Assembly (NCBI GenBank): GCA_018334855.1
Contig: JAGXLE010000050.1
Span: 1-8,296 of the forward strand
Origin: Desulfobacterales bacterium
GTDB lineage: Bacteria; Desulfobacterota; Desulfobacteria; Desulfobacterales; Desulfosalsimonadaceae
Length of the DNA: 8,296 bases
Reading direction: 5' to 3'
Shown: one piece after another, positions 1 through 7,576 of the stretch
Layout of the letters: every line of letters begins with the position of its first letter
Position numbering within the stretch: position 1 is the stretch's first letter
The notes under the pieces: generated by a model
Told to the model about the DNA's origin: nothing
What the model saw: the letters and a program-made list of their open reading frames with translations, nothing else
Database searches by the model: none
Translations under genes and position numbers: made by a program

Positions 1-740
1 GGAGCATATTTTTCGGCATATTCGGCACCACCGGTCTTATGGTGTTAAAGCCGGTTATCGGAGAGGTCCGGGCCGATTCCCCGGCCGAGGCGGCCGGGCT
101 TAAATCCGGGGACGTGATAGTCTCAGCAGACGGCAAACAAATTGAAACCTGGCCCGAAATGGCGGATGTGATATCTGAAAGCAAAGGCGAGCCGATTGAA
201 TTTACGATTAATAGAGAGGGGCGCAGTCTTGATCTGACAATTGAGCCGGCCATGGATAAGGTTGAAGACATATTCGGCGAGAGTCACGAGCGCTACATGA
301 TTGGCATCACTGCTGCGGGTAAGACCAAATCCGTGCCTCTCAACCCTGTCGAGGCAATGGGAGAGAGCCTGCACAGAACGTGGATGATTATCAAGCTGAC
401 CGTTGTTTCCGTGGTCAAGCTTATCCAGGGGGCCCTTTCTGTAAAGACCCTGGGCGGTCCAATTATGATCGCCCAGATTGCAGGGGAGCAGGTCCAGCAC
501 GGGGCTGTGAATCTGCTTTCGTTTATTGCGCTTGTAAGTGTTAACCTTGGTATTTTAAACCTTCTGCCGGTGCCTGTGTTAGACGGCGGGCACCTGGTGT
601 TTTTTGCCATCGAGGGGGCCAAGGGCAGCCCGGTTTCCCTCCGGGCCCGGGAGATGGCCCAGCAGGTGGGAATTTTTCTGCTGCTTACGTTGATGGTTTT
701 TGTTTTCTACAATGATATCATGAGAATATTATCTGGGTGA
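1..740 (+). CDS. rseP: RIP metalloprotease RseP, C-terminal part (5' end outside window)
   Basis: This is the last 245 or so codons of a site-2-type intramembrane zinc protease. The frame is open from base 3, before the first visible ATG at 39, so the gene continues upstream and that ATG is not the true start. Visible in order: a hydrophobic segment, a PDZ domain (starting about KPVIGEVRADSPAEAAGLKSGD), a linker, then C-terminal membrane segments. The second active-site motif, NLLPVPVLDGGH, lies at about 561-593; its Asp is the metal ligand in this family. The HExxH motif would be upstream and is not seen. Family knowledge: RseP cleaves anti-sigma factors and leftover signal peptides in the inner membrane. 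Its stop lies 4 bases before purL, which suggests co-transcription and possibly translational coupling. Confidence 0.93.
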   Translation, partial: SIFFGIFGTTGLMVLKPVIGEVRADSPAEAAGLKSGDVIVSADGKQIETWPEMADVISESKGEPIEFTINREGRSLDLTIEPAMDKVEDIFGESHERYMIGITAAGKTKSVPLNPVEAMGESLHRTWMIIKLTVVSVVKLIQGALSVKTLGGPIMIAQIAGEQVQHGAVNLLSFIALVSVNLGILNLLPVPVLDGGHLVFFAIEGAKGSPVSLRAREMAQQVGIFLLLTLMVFVFYNDIMRILSG

Positions 741-744
741 AATT

Positions 745-3738
745 ATGGCTGATCGCCTGGAAATCGCTTTAAAACCGAAGCTTTTTGATGCAGAAGGAGC
801 GGGCATCAAAAACAAGGCCTCCGATTACTTCGGTATCTGTCCGGACTCGATACGCGTGATCCGGATCGTGACCATTGATGCTGATTTGACACCTGATCAG
901 CTCGAAACCGTGCGCACAGAGATTTTTACCAACCCGGTCACCCAAATATCCGACTTCCGGCCGCTTGATTTCGCCTTTGACTGGTGCATCTGGGTGGGCT
1001 ACCGTCCCGGGGTAAAGGACAATGCCGGCCACACTGCAGTCGAGGCCATAGAGGATGTGCTCGGAATTCGTTTCGGCCCCGGGCAGGGCGTGTATACATC
1101 CAGGCGCTTCTGCATCCGGGGCGGGGATCTTAGCCGGCATGACGCTGAAACAATTGCAAAAGAGCTTCTGGCAAATGACATTATCCAGCAGGTCCGGGTC
1201 TATTGCGCGGACGAGTGGGATACAGATACCGGTGTGGGTATTATCATTCCAAAGGTGCGGCTGGATCATACGCCCACGGTAACCACAATTTCCATTGATT
1301 CGGACGAAACACTGAGCAAAATCAGTGATGAGCGCAACCTGGCTTTAAATCCAAACGATATCCCGGTAATCCGGAATTATTTTCTGGAGCCGGCCGTTAA
1401 GGATGAAAGAAAAGCCATGGGTCTTGGCGAACCCACCGATGTTGAAATAGAATACATCTCCCAGGCCAGAAGTGATCACTGCAACCACAATACCTTCCAG
1501 GGCCGGTTTTTTTACAAAGACATGGAAACCGGACAGGCCGAGACCATAGACAACCTGTTTAAAACCTTTATCGAGTCGCCCACGCGCCGCCTCCAGGAGG
1601 AAAAAGACTGGGTTGTCTCCGTGCTCTGGGACAATGCCGGGGTGGGGCGCTTTGATAAGAATCACTATTATGTGATTACCGGAGAGACCCACAATTCCCC
1701 GTCAAACATGGAGGCCTACGGGGGAGCCATTACCGGCATCGTGGGGGTTTACCGGGATCCGCTGGGCACAGGCAAAGGATCGCGTCTGATCATGGGAAGC
1801 TACGGTTTTTGCGTCGGCGATCGGGATTACAGCGGGGAATTAAAGCCCAGGCTTCATCCCAGGAGGCTTCTTGACGGGGTGATTGAGGGCGTGCGCGACG
1901 GTGGCAACAAAAGCGGCATTCCCACGCCTTTCGGACAGGTCACGTTCCACCACGGCTACATGGGAAAATGCCTGGTATTTGTGACCGCAGTGGGCATGAT
2001 GCCCTCACAGGCGGCGCAGACACCGGCCGAGCAGAAAACCACCTCGCCCGGGGACCTGATCCTGATGTGCGGCGGCCGGGTTGGAAAAGACGGCATTCAC
2101 GGTGTGACGGCCTCTTCGGAGATTTTTTCCGAAAGCACGCCGGCCGGACACGTGCAGATCGGCGATCCCTACACCCAGAAAAAAATGCACGATTTCCTGC
2201 TCCAGGCAAGGGACGAGGGCCTGATCCGGTTTATCACGGATAACGGCGGCGGCGGGCTGTCATCCTCGGTGGGCGAATCCGCCAGATTTTCCGGGGGCTG
2301 CGAGGTCTGGCTCGACCGGGTGCCGTTAAAATACGTTGGCCTGGACCAATGGGAAATCTGGGTTTCAGAATCTCAGGAACGTATGACAGTTGCCGTGCAT
2401 CCAGACGATGTTTCCCGTTTTCTGGAACTATCCGAAAAACACGCCGTGGAAAGCACGGTGATCGGTGAGTACACGGATTCAGGCAAGCTGCACATCAAGT
2501 ATGACGGCGATACCTGTGCATACATTAACATGGATTTTCTCACCCGGGGATTTCCCCAGTGGGAATTTGAAGCCGAGTGGATACCGCCCGGTATGCGGGG
2601 CTTGCATGAGCCGGTGATAGGCGAACCCGCAGAATATGGTGAACTGTTAAAACAGATGCTGGCCCGCCCCAATATCTGCTCCAGAGAATGGATCATACGC
2701 CAGTACGACCACGAAGTTCAGGGCACCAGCGTAATAAAGCCGCTGGTGGGAAAAGACCGGGATGTTAACAGCGATGCCGTGGTTCTAAGGCCTGTACTGA
2801 CCTCTGAGCGCGGGCTGGCCTTTTCCCAGGCGCTGCTGCCTTTTTATTCCGAAATTGACGCCTATGACATGACCGCATGTACCATTGACGAGGCAGTGCG
2901 CCGCCTTGTGGCAGTTGGCGGGAATCCGGAGCATATAGGAGGGGTGGACAATTTCTGTTGGCCCAATATACAGTATGATCCAAAAGATAACCCTGACGGC
3001 CGGTTCAAGGCTGCCCAGCTGGTGCGCGCCTGCAGAGCTCTGTCAGATACCTGTCTGGCCTTTGGCATCCCGCTTTTATCCGGCAAGGACAGCATGTATG
3101 TTGACGGACATTTGCCCGGCAGATACGGTGAGACCCACAAGCTCTCTGCTCTTGAAACCATGCAGTTTTCCACCACCAGCGTGATTTCAGATATAAATTG
3201 CTGCGTAACCATGGATGTAAAGTTTCCCGGAGATTTGCTCTATGTGCTGGGCGAAACTAAAGACGAACTCGGGGCATCGGAATATTACGATCGGTTCGGA
3301 TATATCGGGCTAAACGTACCGCACGCAGAGCCGGAGAAATTTCTGCCCATGTATAAAACCCTGCACAAGGCGATATGCAGCCGGCTTGCGGCCTCCGTGC
3401 ACGGGGTGTACAGGGGCGGGCTGGGCGTGCACCTGGCCATGTGCGCCATGGCCGGTAATCTAGGAGTGAGTGCGGATCTTGATCTCATCCCGGCCCGGCA
3501 GGATTTGCGTGCCGATCACCTGCTGTTTTCAGAGACCCCTGGCAGGTTTATCGTGACAGTTAATTCGGAAAACCAGATGGAATTTGAATCCCTGTTTAAG
3601 GAGCACCCCTTTGCCTGCATCGGCGCGGTCACCAAAGAGCCCCGGCTTGAAATAACCCGGCAGGGGGAAACCCTTGCCGACGTATTGACGGCCGATCTCA
3701 AGTCCACCTGGAAACAGCCATTCGGCAATCTTGTATAG
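745..3738 (+). CDS. purL: Phosphoribosylformylglycinamidine synthase, PurS-PurL fusion subunit
   Basis: The product (997 aa) is the ATP-dependent synthetase subunit of FGAM synthase, converting FGAR to FGAM in purine synthesis with ammonia from a glutaminase. Residues 1-170 look like two PurS-like modules in tandem (about 1-67 and 80-153; the second has VGYRPGVKDNAGHTAVEAIE). The synthetase core follows. ARSDHCNH (241-248) carries the His matching the catalytic His of the SEHC motif. GETHNSPS (313-320) and ITDNGGGGL (497-505) are nucleotide and metal site motifs. The second half has GGVDNF (732-737), LLSGKDSM (777-784) and a GVYRGGLG segment near 887-894. Small PurL proteins are about 600-750 aa and the fully fused enzyme about 1300 aa; this one lacks the glutaminase domain, which is the next gene. 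No strong Shine-Dalgarno is seen before the ATG; GGGTGA overlaps the rseP stop, fitting coupling. Confidence 0.95.
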   Translation: MADRLEIALKPKLFDAEGAGIKNKASDYFGICPDSIRVIRIVTIDADLTPDQLETVRTEIFTNPVTQISDFRPLDFAFDWCIWVGYRPGVKDNAGHTAVEAIEDVLGIRFGPGQGVYTSRRFCIRGGDLSRHDAETIAKELLANDIIQQVRVYCADEWDTDTGVGIIIPKVRLDHTPTVTTISIDSDETLSKISDERNLALNPNDIPVIRNYFLEPAVKDERKAMGLGEPTDVEIEYISQARSDHCNHNTFQGRFFYKDMETGQAETIDNLFKTFIESPTRRLQEEKDWVVSVLWDNAGVGRFDKNHYYVITGETHNSPSNMEAYGGAITGIVGVYRDPLGTGKGSRLIMGSYGFCVGDRDYSGELKPRLHPRRLLDGVIEGVRDGGNKSGIPTPFGQVTFHHGYMGKCLVFVTAVGMMPSQAAQTPAEQKTTSPGDLILMCGGRVGKDGIHGVTASSEIFSESTPAGHVQIGDPYTQKKMHDFLLQARDEGLIRFITDNGGGGLSSSVGESARFSGGCEVWLDRVPLKYVGLDQWEIWVSESQERMTVAVHPDDVSRFLELSEKHAVESTVIGEYTDSGKLHIKYDGDTCAYINMDFLTRGFPQWEFEAEWIPPGMRGLHEPVIGEPAEYGELLKQMLARPNICSREWIIRQYDHEVQGTSVIKPLVGKDRDVNSDAVVLRPVLTSERGLAFSQALLPFYSEIDAYDMTACTIDEAVRRLVAVGGNPEHIGGVDNFCWPNIQYDPKDNPDGRFKAAQLVRACRALSDTCLAFGIPLLSGKDSMYVDGHLPGRYGETHKLSALETMQFSTTSVISDINCCVTMDVKFPGDLLYVLGETKDELGASEYYDRFGYIGLNVPHAEPEKFLPMYKTLHKAICSRLAASVHGVYRGGLGVHLAMCAMAGNLGVSADLDLIPARQDLRADHLLFSETPGRFIVTVNSENQMEFESLFKEHPFACIGAVTKEPRLEITRQGETLADVLTADLKSTWKQPFGNLV

Positions 3739-3753
3739 CCGGAAAAGGAAATT

Positions 3754-4584
3754 ATGCCTTCAGGTAACACGAATAACAAGGTTAAAGCACTGGTGCTGAC
3801 AGGATACGGTCTGAACTGCGACGTGGAAACAGCCCATGCATGCGAGTTGGCAGGTGCCCGGGCCCGGTGCGTGCATATCAATGATGTGATTTCAGGTGAA
3901 GTGCCCCTTGAAGATTTCCAGATAATGGTTTTTATCGGCGGTTTCTCCTGGGGCGATGATCACGGCGCAGGCGTGATCCAGGCAGTGCGCATGAAGAAAA
4001 ACGCCGGCGAGCGGCTTTTAAAATTCATTGACAGCGGCAACCTGGTGATAGGCATCTGCAACGGATTCCAGACACTTGTCAACCTGGGCCTGCTGCCCGG
4101 GTTTGACGGCAATTACCAGGACCGCTCTGTTGCATTGACTCATAACGACTGCGGCAACTTCAGAGACGACTGGGTGCACCTGCGGATCAATGAAAATAAC
4201 CCTTGCGTTTTTACAAGGGGAATAGAGCATATTGAACTGCCCGTGCGGCACGGGGAGGGCAAGTTTATCGCCGATGAAGCGGTAATAGAGCGTCTGGTGC
4301 GGCAAAACCAAGTGGTATGCAGATATGCCGTTGCATCCGGCAAACCTGCAGAAGGCCGGTTTCCAGTCAACCCCAACGGTTCCATCCATGATATTGCCGG
4401 CATCTGCGATCCGACCGGCAGGGTTTTCGGCCTGATGCCGCATCCGGAAGCCTATAATCACCCCTTAAACCACCCGGACTGGCCCTTGGTCAAACAGGCC
4501 TCCGCTCGCGGACAAATTTCGCATACTCATAATTTCGTCACAGGCATCCATATATTTGAAAATGCAGTGCAGTATTTTCAATGA
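3754..4584 (+). CDS. purQ: Phosphoribosylformylglycinamidine synthase, glutaminase subunit PurQ
   Basis: A class I glutamine amidotransferase (276 aa) that hydrolyses glutamine and passes ammonia to the PurSL subunit encoded just upstream. The nucleophile is Cys102 in GICNGFQ (100-106); the His-Glu pair is H230 and E232 in LMPHPEAY. The oxyanion-side segment IGGFSWGDDHGAG (61-73) is typical of PurQ. It is longer than the common 220-230 aa PurQ, with extra sequence around 118-160 and a longer tail, closer to the C-terminal domain of the fused large PurL. The start is supported by AAAAGGA ending 4 bases before the ATG. Only 15 bases separate it from purL, so the two subunits are made from one transcript. 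No clear intrinsic terminator follows; only an AT-rich hairpin without a T run overlaps the 3' end. Confidence 0.95.
   Translation: MPSGNTNNKVKALVLTGYGLNCDVETAHACELAGARARCVHINDVISGEVPLEDFQIMVFIGGFSWGDDHGAGVIQAVRMKKNAGERLLKFIDSGNLVIGICNGFQTLVNLGLLPGFDGNYQDRSVALTHNDCGNFRDDWVHLRINENNPCVFTRGIEHIELPVRHGEGKFIADEAVIERLVRQNQVVCRYAVASGKPAEGRFPVNPNGSIHDIAGICDPTGRVFGLMPHPEAYNHPLNHPDWPLVKQASARGQISHTHNFVTGIHIFENAVQYFQ
4556..4581 (+). other. AT-rich hairpin across the purQ 3' end
   Basis: TTGAAAAT (4556-4563) and ATTTTCAA (4574-4581) form an 8-bp stem with a 10-base loop over the last codons of purQ. No T tract follows, so it is a poor intrinsic terminator. It could instead protect the mRNA 3' end or be chance. 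Confidence 0.3.
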
Positions 4585-4607
4585 TTGCCTCCGGGCGTGT
4601 AAATTAC

Positions 4608-4638
4608 TTGACATTACAGTATAGCTTGTCTTTATAAT
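4608..4638 (+). promoter_or_regulatory. Sigma70-type promoter for the DUF4124 gene
   Basis: TTGACA (4608-4613) and TATAAT (4633-4638) both match the consensus exactly, but the spacer is 19 bases, longer than the preferred 17. Transcription would begin near 4645, giving a leader of about 90 bases before the ATG at 4737. The position between purQ and the next gene suggests an independent transcription unit. Confidence 0.65.
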
Positions 4639-4675
4639 AGAAGATATTTGCCTTGCCATCTCAAAACAGACTTCC

Positions 4676-4693
4676 GGGGAGGGTCGGGGTCGG
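4676..4693 (+). other. G-rich tract in the 5' leader
   Basis: GGGGAGGGTCGGGGTCGG has three runs of three or more G and a fourth of two, with short loops. It could form a two-tier G-quadruplex in the leader RNA upstream of the ribosome binding site. This is a pattern observation only; it could be simple GC-rich leader sequence. Confidence 0.25.
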
Positions 4694-4736
4694 TTTTTGA
4701 GCCGGCGCTTTTCTGATAGAAGGAGGGCAGACAGCC

Positions 4737-5282
4737 ATGAAAATTAGTCCGGAAATAAGGCTGATAGTATTGTGTACCATGCTGCTTTCACTGATGCTGG
4801 CAGATTATGGATTTGCCGAACTATACAAGTACAAGGATTCGGAAGGTGTTGTCCACTATACCGATGATCTGGGAAATGTTCCGGAGAAATACAGACAGGA
4901 CATAAACACCATGGAAGAGATAAAAAGCCTGCCGGCCGAATCTGAAACGGATAAAGAATCTGAATCCGGTAAGCAGAAGGCTACAAAAGAGAAAGGCTCT
5001 GATCAGTTACCAGGGGATGCAAAAAAGGAAGATCAGCTTTCAAAAAAGGCGGAAGAGCTTTCAGCCCGGCAGGCCGAGCTCCGTGAAGAATACAGTCAGC
5101 TAAAAGATGAAAGAGAAAAATTAATGAATTCGCCTCCGGACAGATCTGCATCCAGCGAGGAGAAAGCCCGATATTCGCAGAAGGTAGAGAATTTAAACAA
5201 GCGCATCGAGGCTTATAGCCGCAAAGTGGAGAAATTTGAAAAAGAGCTGGAAAAATTCAACTCCAGGGCGGCGGAAAATTAA
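4737..5282 (+). CDS. Secreted DUF4124 and coiled-coil protein
   Basis: A 181-aa exported protein of unknown function. Residues 1-27 look like a Sec signal peptide: charged start, hydrophobic core IVLCTMLLSLML, likely cleavage after YGFA. The mature N-terminus ELYKYKDSEGVVHYTDD is the hallmark of DUF4124, a short beta-rich motif found just after the signal peptide in many proteobacterial envelope proteins. Residues 60-100 are low-complexity and rich in Lys, Glu and Ser. Residues 100-178 are heptad-like and highly charged, so a long coiled coil is likely, with a short break at NSPPDRSASS (131-140). The start is supported by AAGGAGGG 9 bases before the ATG. The gene has its own promoter and converges on the HDOD gene with a gap of only 22 bases. 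A periplasmic role is inferred; the specific function is not known. Confidence 0.85.
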   Translation: MKISPEIRLIVLCTMLLSLMLADYGFAELYKYKDSEGVVHYTDDLGNVPEKYRQDINTMEEIKSLPAESETDKESESGKQKATKEKGSDQLPGDAKKEDQLSKKAEELSARQAELREEYSQLKDEREKLMNSPPDRSASSEEKARYSQKVENLNKRIEAYSRKVEKFEKELEKFNSRAAEN

Positions 5283-5300
5283 GCCTGTTTGTGACGGCTT
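5281..5300. terminator. Weak hairpin in the convergent 22-base gap
   Basis: AAGCC (5281-5285) and GGCTT (5296-5300) form a 5-bp stem between the two converging genes. On the minus strand it is followed by AATTTTCC, and on the plus strand by CTTCTC. It might be a weak bidirectional terminator, but the stem is short and the loop is 10 bases. Confidence 0.25.
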
Positions 5301-5304
5301 CTTC

Positions 5305-6156
5305 TCAGATCCGGGTCTCTGAGTCTATGTTTTCTATAAGGTTGGCAACGGAGGATTCGAGTTCAAGGGCGAGCTGTTCCATTTCATCAGGCTCTGTTTC
5401 TATGGCTTGCAGGGCGCCTTCTTCCATGACAAAGTTTTTTTCCGGGCCTTTCCCGTTGGCCAGCGCGTCTGCTGCATGGAGGATGCAGGAAAGGACATCT
5501 CCTTCCGATTGAGAAGGGCGGTGATGAAATTCAATGGCATGCGTCTGGCTTGCAGGCAGCATCCATTTTTTCAGATATTTTGCGGCCAGCTGTGAGTGAT
5601 TGAAGCCGAAGACTTCCGTTTCCGCCTGTTCAATTGTTTTCCCGTTTTCCAGGTACCTGTCAAAGCTTTTCTTTTCTTTTACCAGGTAAGGGTCAAGTAT
5701 CAACATGCCTGCGTCGTGGAGTAGTCCGGCCATGAAGGCATCATCAACGAGTTCCGGAAATTTTTCCTCGGCAATGGCCCGTGCCCCATAAGCCGTAAAA
5801 AGAGAATGCTCCCAGGCCTGTCTTGCTGAAATTTCGTAGCCTTCCAGCCGTTTTCCCATCATTTTGGAGGAGTTTACCACTACAATCATTTCAAAAAGGG
5901 TTTTAAAGCCGAGTAAGGCGGAGGCCTGCTGGACCGATTTTACGGGGACTTTAACCCCGTAATAAGCTGAATTTGCAAGCTTTAACACGCGTGTAGCCAT
6001 GCCCTGGTCCGATTCAAGGACCTGGGCTATTTCCATGAATCCAGCTCTTTCATCGGACAGTACCTCCGTGGCCCTGGCAATAACCTGGGGCATCGGCGGG
6101 AGCGCTTTTGAGGTTTCTATAATTTTCTGCATCATATCTTTGTTTTCTTGCGCCAT
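5305..6156 (-). CDS. HDOD domain signalling protein
   Basis: A 283-aa cytoplasmic protein made almost entirely of an HDOD domain (about residues 12-215), opening with the typical ALPPMPQV (18-25). HDOD is a relative of the HD phosphohydrolases. It is found in bacterial regulatory proteins linked to stress, motility and cyclic-nucleotide signalling, and usually acts as a protein-binding module. Here the HD-type positions remain: H117 (WEHS), H147-D148 (LLHDAG), H187, H211-H212 and D230, so metal binding cannot be excluded. There is no receiver, GGDEF or transmembrane segment; the tail 240-283 is acidic and helical. The start is supported by AAGGGAG, 11 bases before the ATG, a rather long spacing; M8 or M9 are alternative starts. 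The biological target cannot be read from the sequence. Confidence 0.88.
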   Translation of the reverse strand: MAQENKDMMQKIIETSKALPPMPQVIARATEVLSDERAGFMEIAQVLESDQGMATRVLKLANSAYYGVKVPVKSVQQASALLGFKTLFEMIVVVNSSKMMGKRLEGYEISARQAWEHSLFTAYGARAIAEEKFPELVDDAFMAGLLHDAGMLILDPYLVKEKKSFDRYLENGKTIEQAETEVFGFNHSQLAAKYLKKWMLPASQTHAIEFHHRPSQSEGDVLSCILHAADALANGKGPEKNFVMEEGALQAIETEPDEMEQLALELESSVANLIENIDSETRI

Positions 6157-6267
6157 GTTCTTTGTTGCTCCCTTACGGCAAAAAACTTTTACAGGTGTGT
6201 TTTGTTGTCTCTGTTTTATTATCGGCGGGCCGGAAGGAAATCTTTAGGGCAAATCTGTCTGAAAGAC

Positions 6268-6297
6268 GCCGCCCCGGCTGAAGGCAGCCGGGGCGGC
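6268..6297 (-). terminator. Perfect 13-bp GC-rich hairpin downstream of the LysM gene
   Basis: GCCGCCCCGGCTG (6268-6280) pairs perfectly with CAGCCGGGGCGGC (6285-6297) around an AAGG loop. Read on the minus strand it lies 45 bases after the LysM stop and is followed by TCTTTCAGAC, a poor U tract; the plus side has none. It probably ends or pauses the LysM transcript, or protects its 3' end, ahead of the HDOD gene. The rest of the 185-base gap (6157-6341) shows the HDOD ribosome binding site and no other clear element. Confidence 0.5.
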
Positions 6298-6341
6298 TAA
6301 AGTGAGTACAGACATGAAAAACCGGTAAAAAATGATTTTTT

Positions 6342-7370
6342 CTATCGCATGGCCTGTATCGGCATGCCGGCGGAAAGATCCTGGCCGGAATAGGTTATCA
6401 GTACGGTTGCTGTTTTATCCTCGGTGTATAAAACCGTAATTGCCCCGACCTTTTCGAGGTTGAGTTTTTCCGCTTTATCAGCCCTGTATTTGCGGTTTTT
6501 TGTTATGGGGGTCAAAACCTGGTATCGCTGTCCTTTTTCGACGCCGTGGTCTGCGCCCCTGTCAATAAAAGCAATGATTTGCTCTCCCATAATCTGCCAG
6601 TTGTCTTCCGATTTTATTAACTTTCCCCCTATGCCTTCTATGCCGGATTTTAACTCAATTTTCTCGTTTCTTTGCATAAACGGCATGAGCCTGTCGCCTT
6701 CGGTGATTTCCCTGAATGAGCTAACCACCTTACCAATGGCAAGATTTTGCTTCAGCTCGTTTATTTTCACGATTCCGGTGAGCAGGTGCTGGACTCCGAT
6801 ATAGTCGTTGGTCTCCGGGTCCCGAATGGGGCTGATGGTTCGATACGTAAAATAGCGCTCTCCTATCGACAGACTTGCCGGGGATTGAGGACGGATATAT
6901 ACCTGGGAGTCCGTGCCTATCAACGTGGTTTTGTGTCGGTCCTGAAACAGTACGCCTAAGGGGTTTACAGCCTGCTGCCGGATAAATCCCACTGAATTGA
7001 TTTTGGAAAAAGTAAAATATTGTTTTGCTTCCGGCTCGGCCTTTTTTTCAGGTTCCGGGGCTTTTTTTTCTCCATAGAAATCTTTTTGGTAAATGCGGAT
7101 TTTCTGGCCGGGATAGATCAGGTGAGGATTTTTAATGTCCGGGTTGTAATGCCACAAGTTGGGCCATTGCCAGGGAGAATCAGAAAATTTTTCCGAGAGA
7201 TCCCACAGGGTGTCGCCTTTTTGCACCGTGTAATAAAAGCCGGTTTCTGTTTTGACTATGTGTTCCTCGATGCCGGCATGTGCGGTTCCCGCGGAAACAA
7301 GAGCGGCGGAAATAATTAATATTGCGGGGATAAATTGTTTTTTCAGCCTTTTAATTGTTTGTGCGTTCAT
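6342..7370 (-). CDS. Secreted LysM peptidoglycan-binding protein
   Basis: A 342-aa envelope protein. Residues 1-32 form a signal peptide with a basic start (KRLKKQ), hydrophobic core and likely cleavage after AHA (30-32). One LysM domain lies at about 46-95 (YYTVQKGDTLWDLSEKF to the typical YPGQKIRIY); LysM binds the glycan chains of peptidoglycan. The stretch between, SPWQWPNLWHYNPDIKNPHLI, is the insertion common in YgaU/XkdP-like single-LysM proteins. A Lys/Glu/Pro linker (101-116) leads to a C-terminal region of about 220 residues with no catalytic motif I recognise. That region seems beta-rich and includes DRGADHGVEKGQRYQV (270-285), the kind of segment seen in FlgT-like C-terminal folds. 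A structural role at the wall is inferred. AGGGG lies 6 bases before the ATG. Confidence 0.87.
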   Translation of the reverse strand: MNAQTIKRLKKQFIPAILIISAALVSAGTAHAGIEEHIVKTETGFYYTVQKGDTLWDLSEKFSDSPWQWPNLWHYNPDIKNPHLIYPGQKIRIYQKDFYGEKKAPEPEKKAEPEAKQYFTFSKINSVGFIRQQAVNPLGVLFQDRHKTTLIGTDSQVYIRPQSPASLSIGERYFTYRTISPIRDPETNDYIGVQHLLTGIVKINELKQNLAIGKVVSSFREITEGDRLMPFMQRNEKIELKSGIEGIGGKLIKSEDNWQIMGEQIIAFIDRGADHGVEKGQRYQVLTPITKNRKYRADKAEKLNLEKVGAITVLYTEDKTATVLITYSGQDLSAGMPIQAMR

Positions 7371-7456
7371 GCCATGCCCCTGTAATTATTGGGTTGAAAA
7401 AAATGAAGAGAAAAAAGCCTCCCTGTTGTATGCAAATTTTTTATCAGGGTGTTTTA

Positions 7457-7485
7457 TCCATAAAGAATTTTTCGTTTTTTGTCAA
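7457..7485 (-). promoter_or_regulatory. Possible promoter for the LysM gene
   Basis: On the minus strand, TTGACA (7485-7480) is followed after 17 bases by TATGGA (7462-7457). The -35 is perfect but the -10 matches at only three positions. It would give a leader of about 80 bases before the LysM ATG. Confidence 0.4.
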
Positions 7486-7515
7486 GATATTGCATGCTTT
7501 TTGTCCAATTTTTGC

Positions 7516-7544
7516 TTGACCTTCTGCTGATTCTTACTTAGAAA
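7516..7544 (+). promoter_or_regulatory. Promoter for the aroF leader
   Basis: TTGACC (7516-7521, five of six) and TAGAAA (7539-7544, four of six) are separated by exactly 17 bases. Transcription would begin near 7551, just ahead of the leader reading frame at 7577, as the attenuation model needs. Other TATAAT-like strings nearby (7572-7577, 7583-7588, 7609-7614) lack a partner -35. Confidence 0.5.
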
Positions 7545-7576
7545 TCAAGTATGAACAGAGGCAGAAGTTGATATAA

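Larger units (their letters stand above)
7371..7576. promoter_or_regulatory. Divergent intergenic region between the LysM gene and the aroF leader
   Basis: This AT-rich stretch holds the LysM 5' leader on the minus strand and the promoter of the aroF leader on the plus strand. The LysM leader is notable for pyrimidine tracts (T runs opposite 7401-7407 and 7411-7416). I see no gene in it. A six-codon frame at 7551-7571 is too short to claim. Confidence 0.5.

Noticed and set aside
1940..2243. Overlapping alternative frames inside purL on both strands
   Set aside because: The purL frame is continuous and carries all family motifs here. The others arise from its GC-rich third positions.
7421..7449. 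Hairpin CCCTG/CAGGG followed by a T run in the LysM leader (minus strand)
   Set aside because: The stem is only 5 bp with a 19-base AT-rich loop and four bases before the T run. It is too weak to call an attenuator or riboswitch.
7551..7571. Six-codon frame starting at ATG 7551
   Set aside because: It would begin at the predicted transcript start, has no ribosome binding site and contains no aromatic codons.
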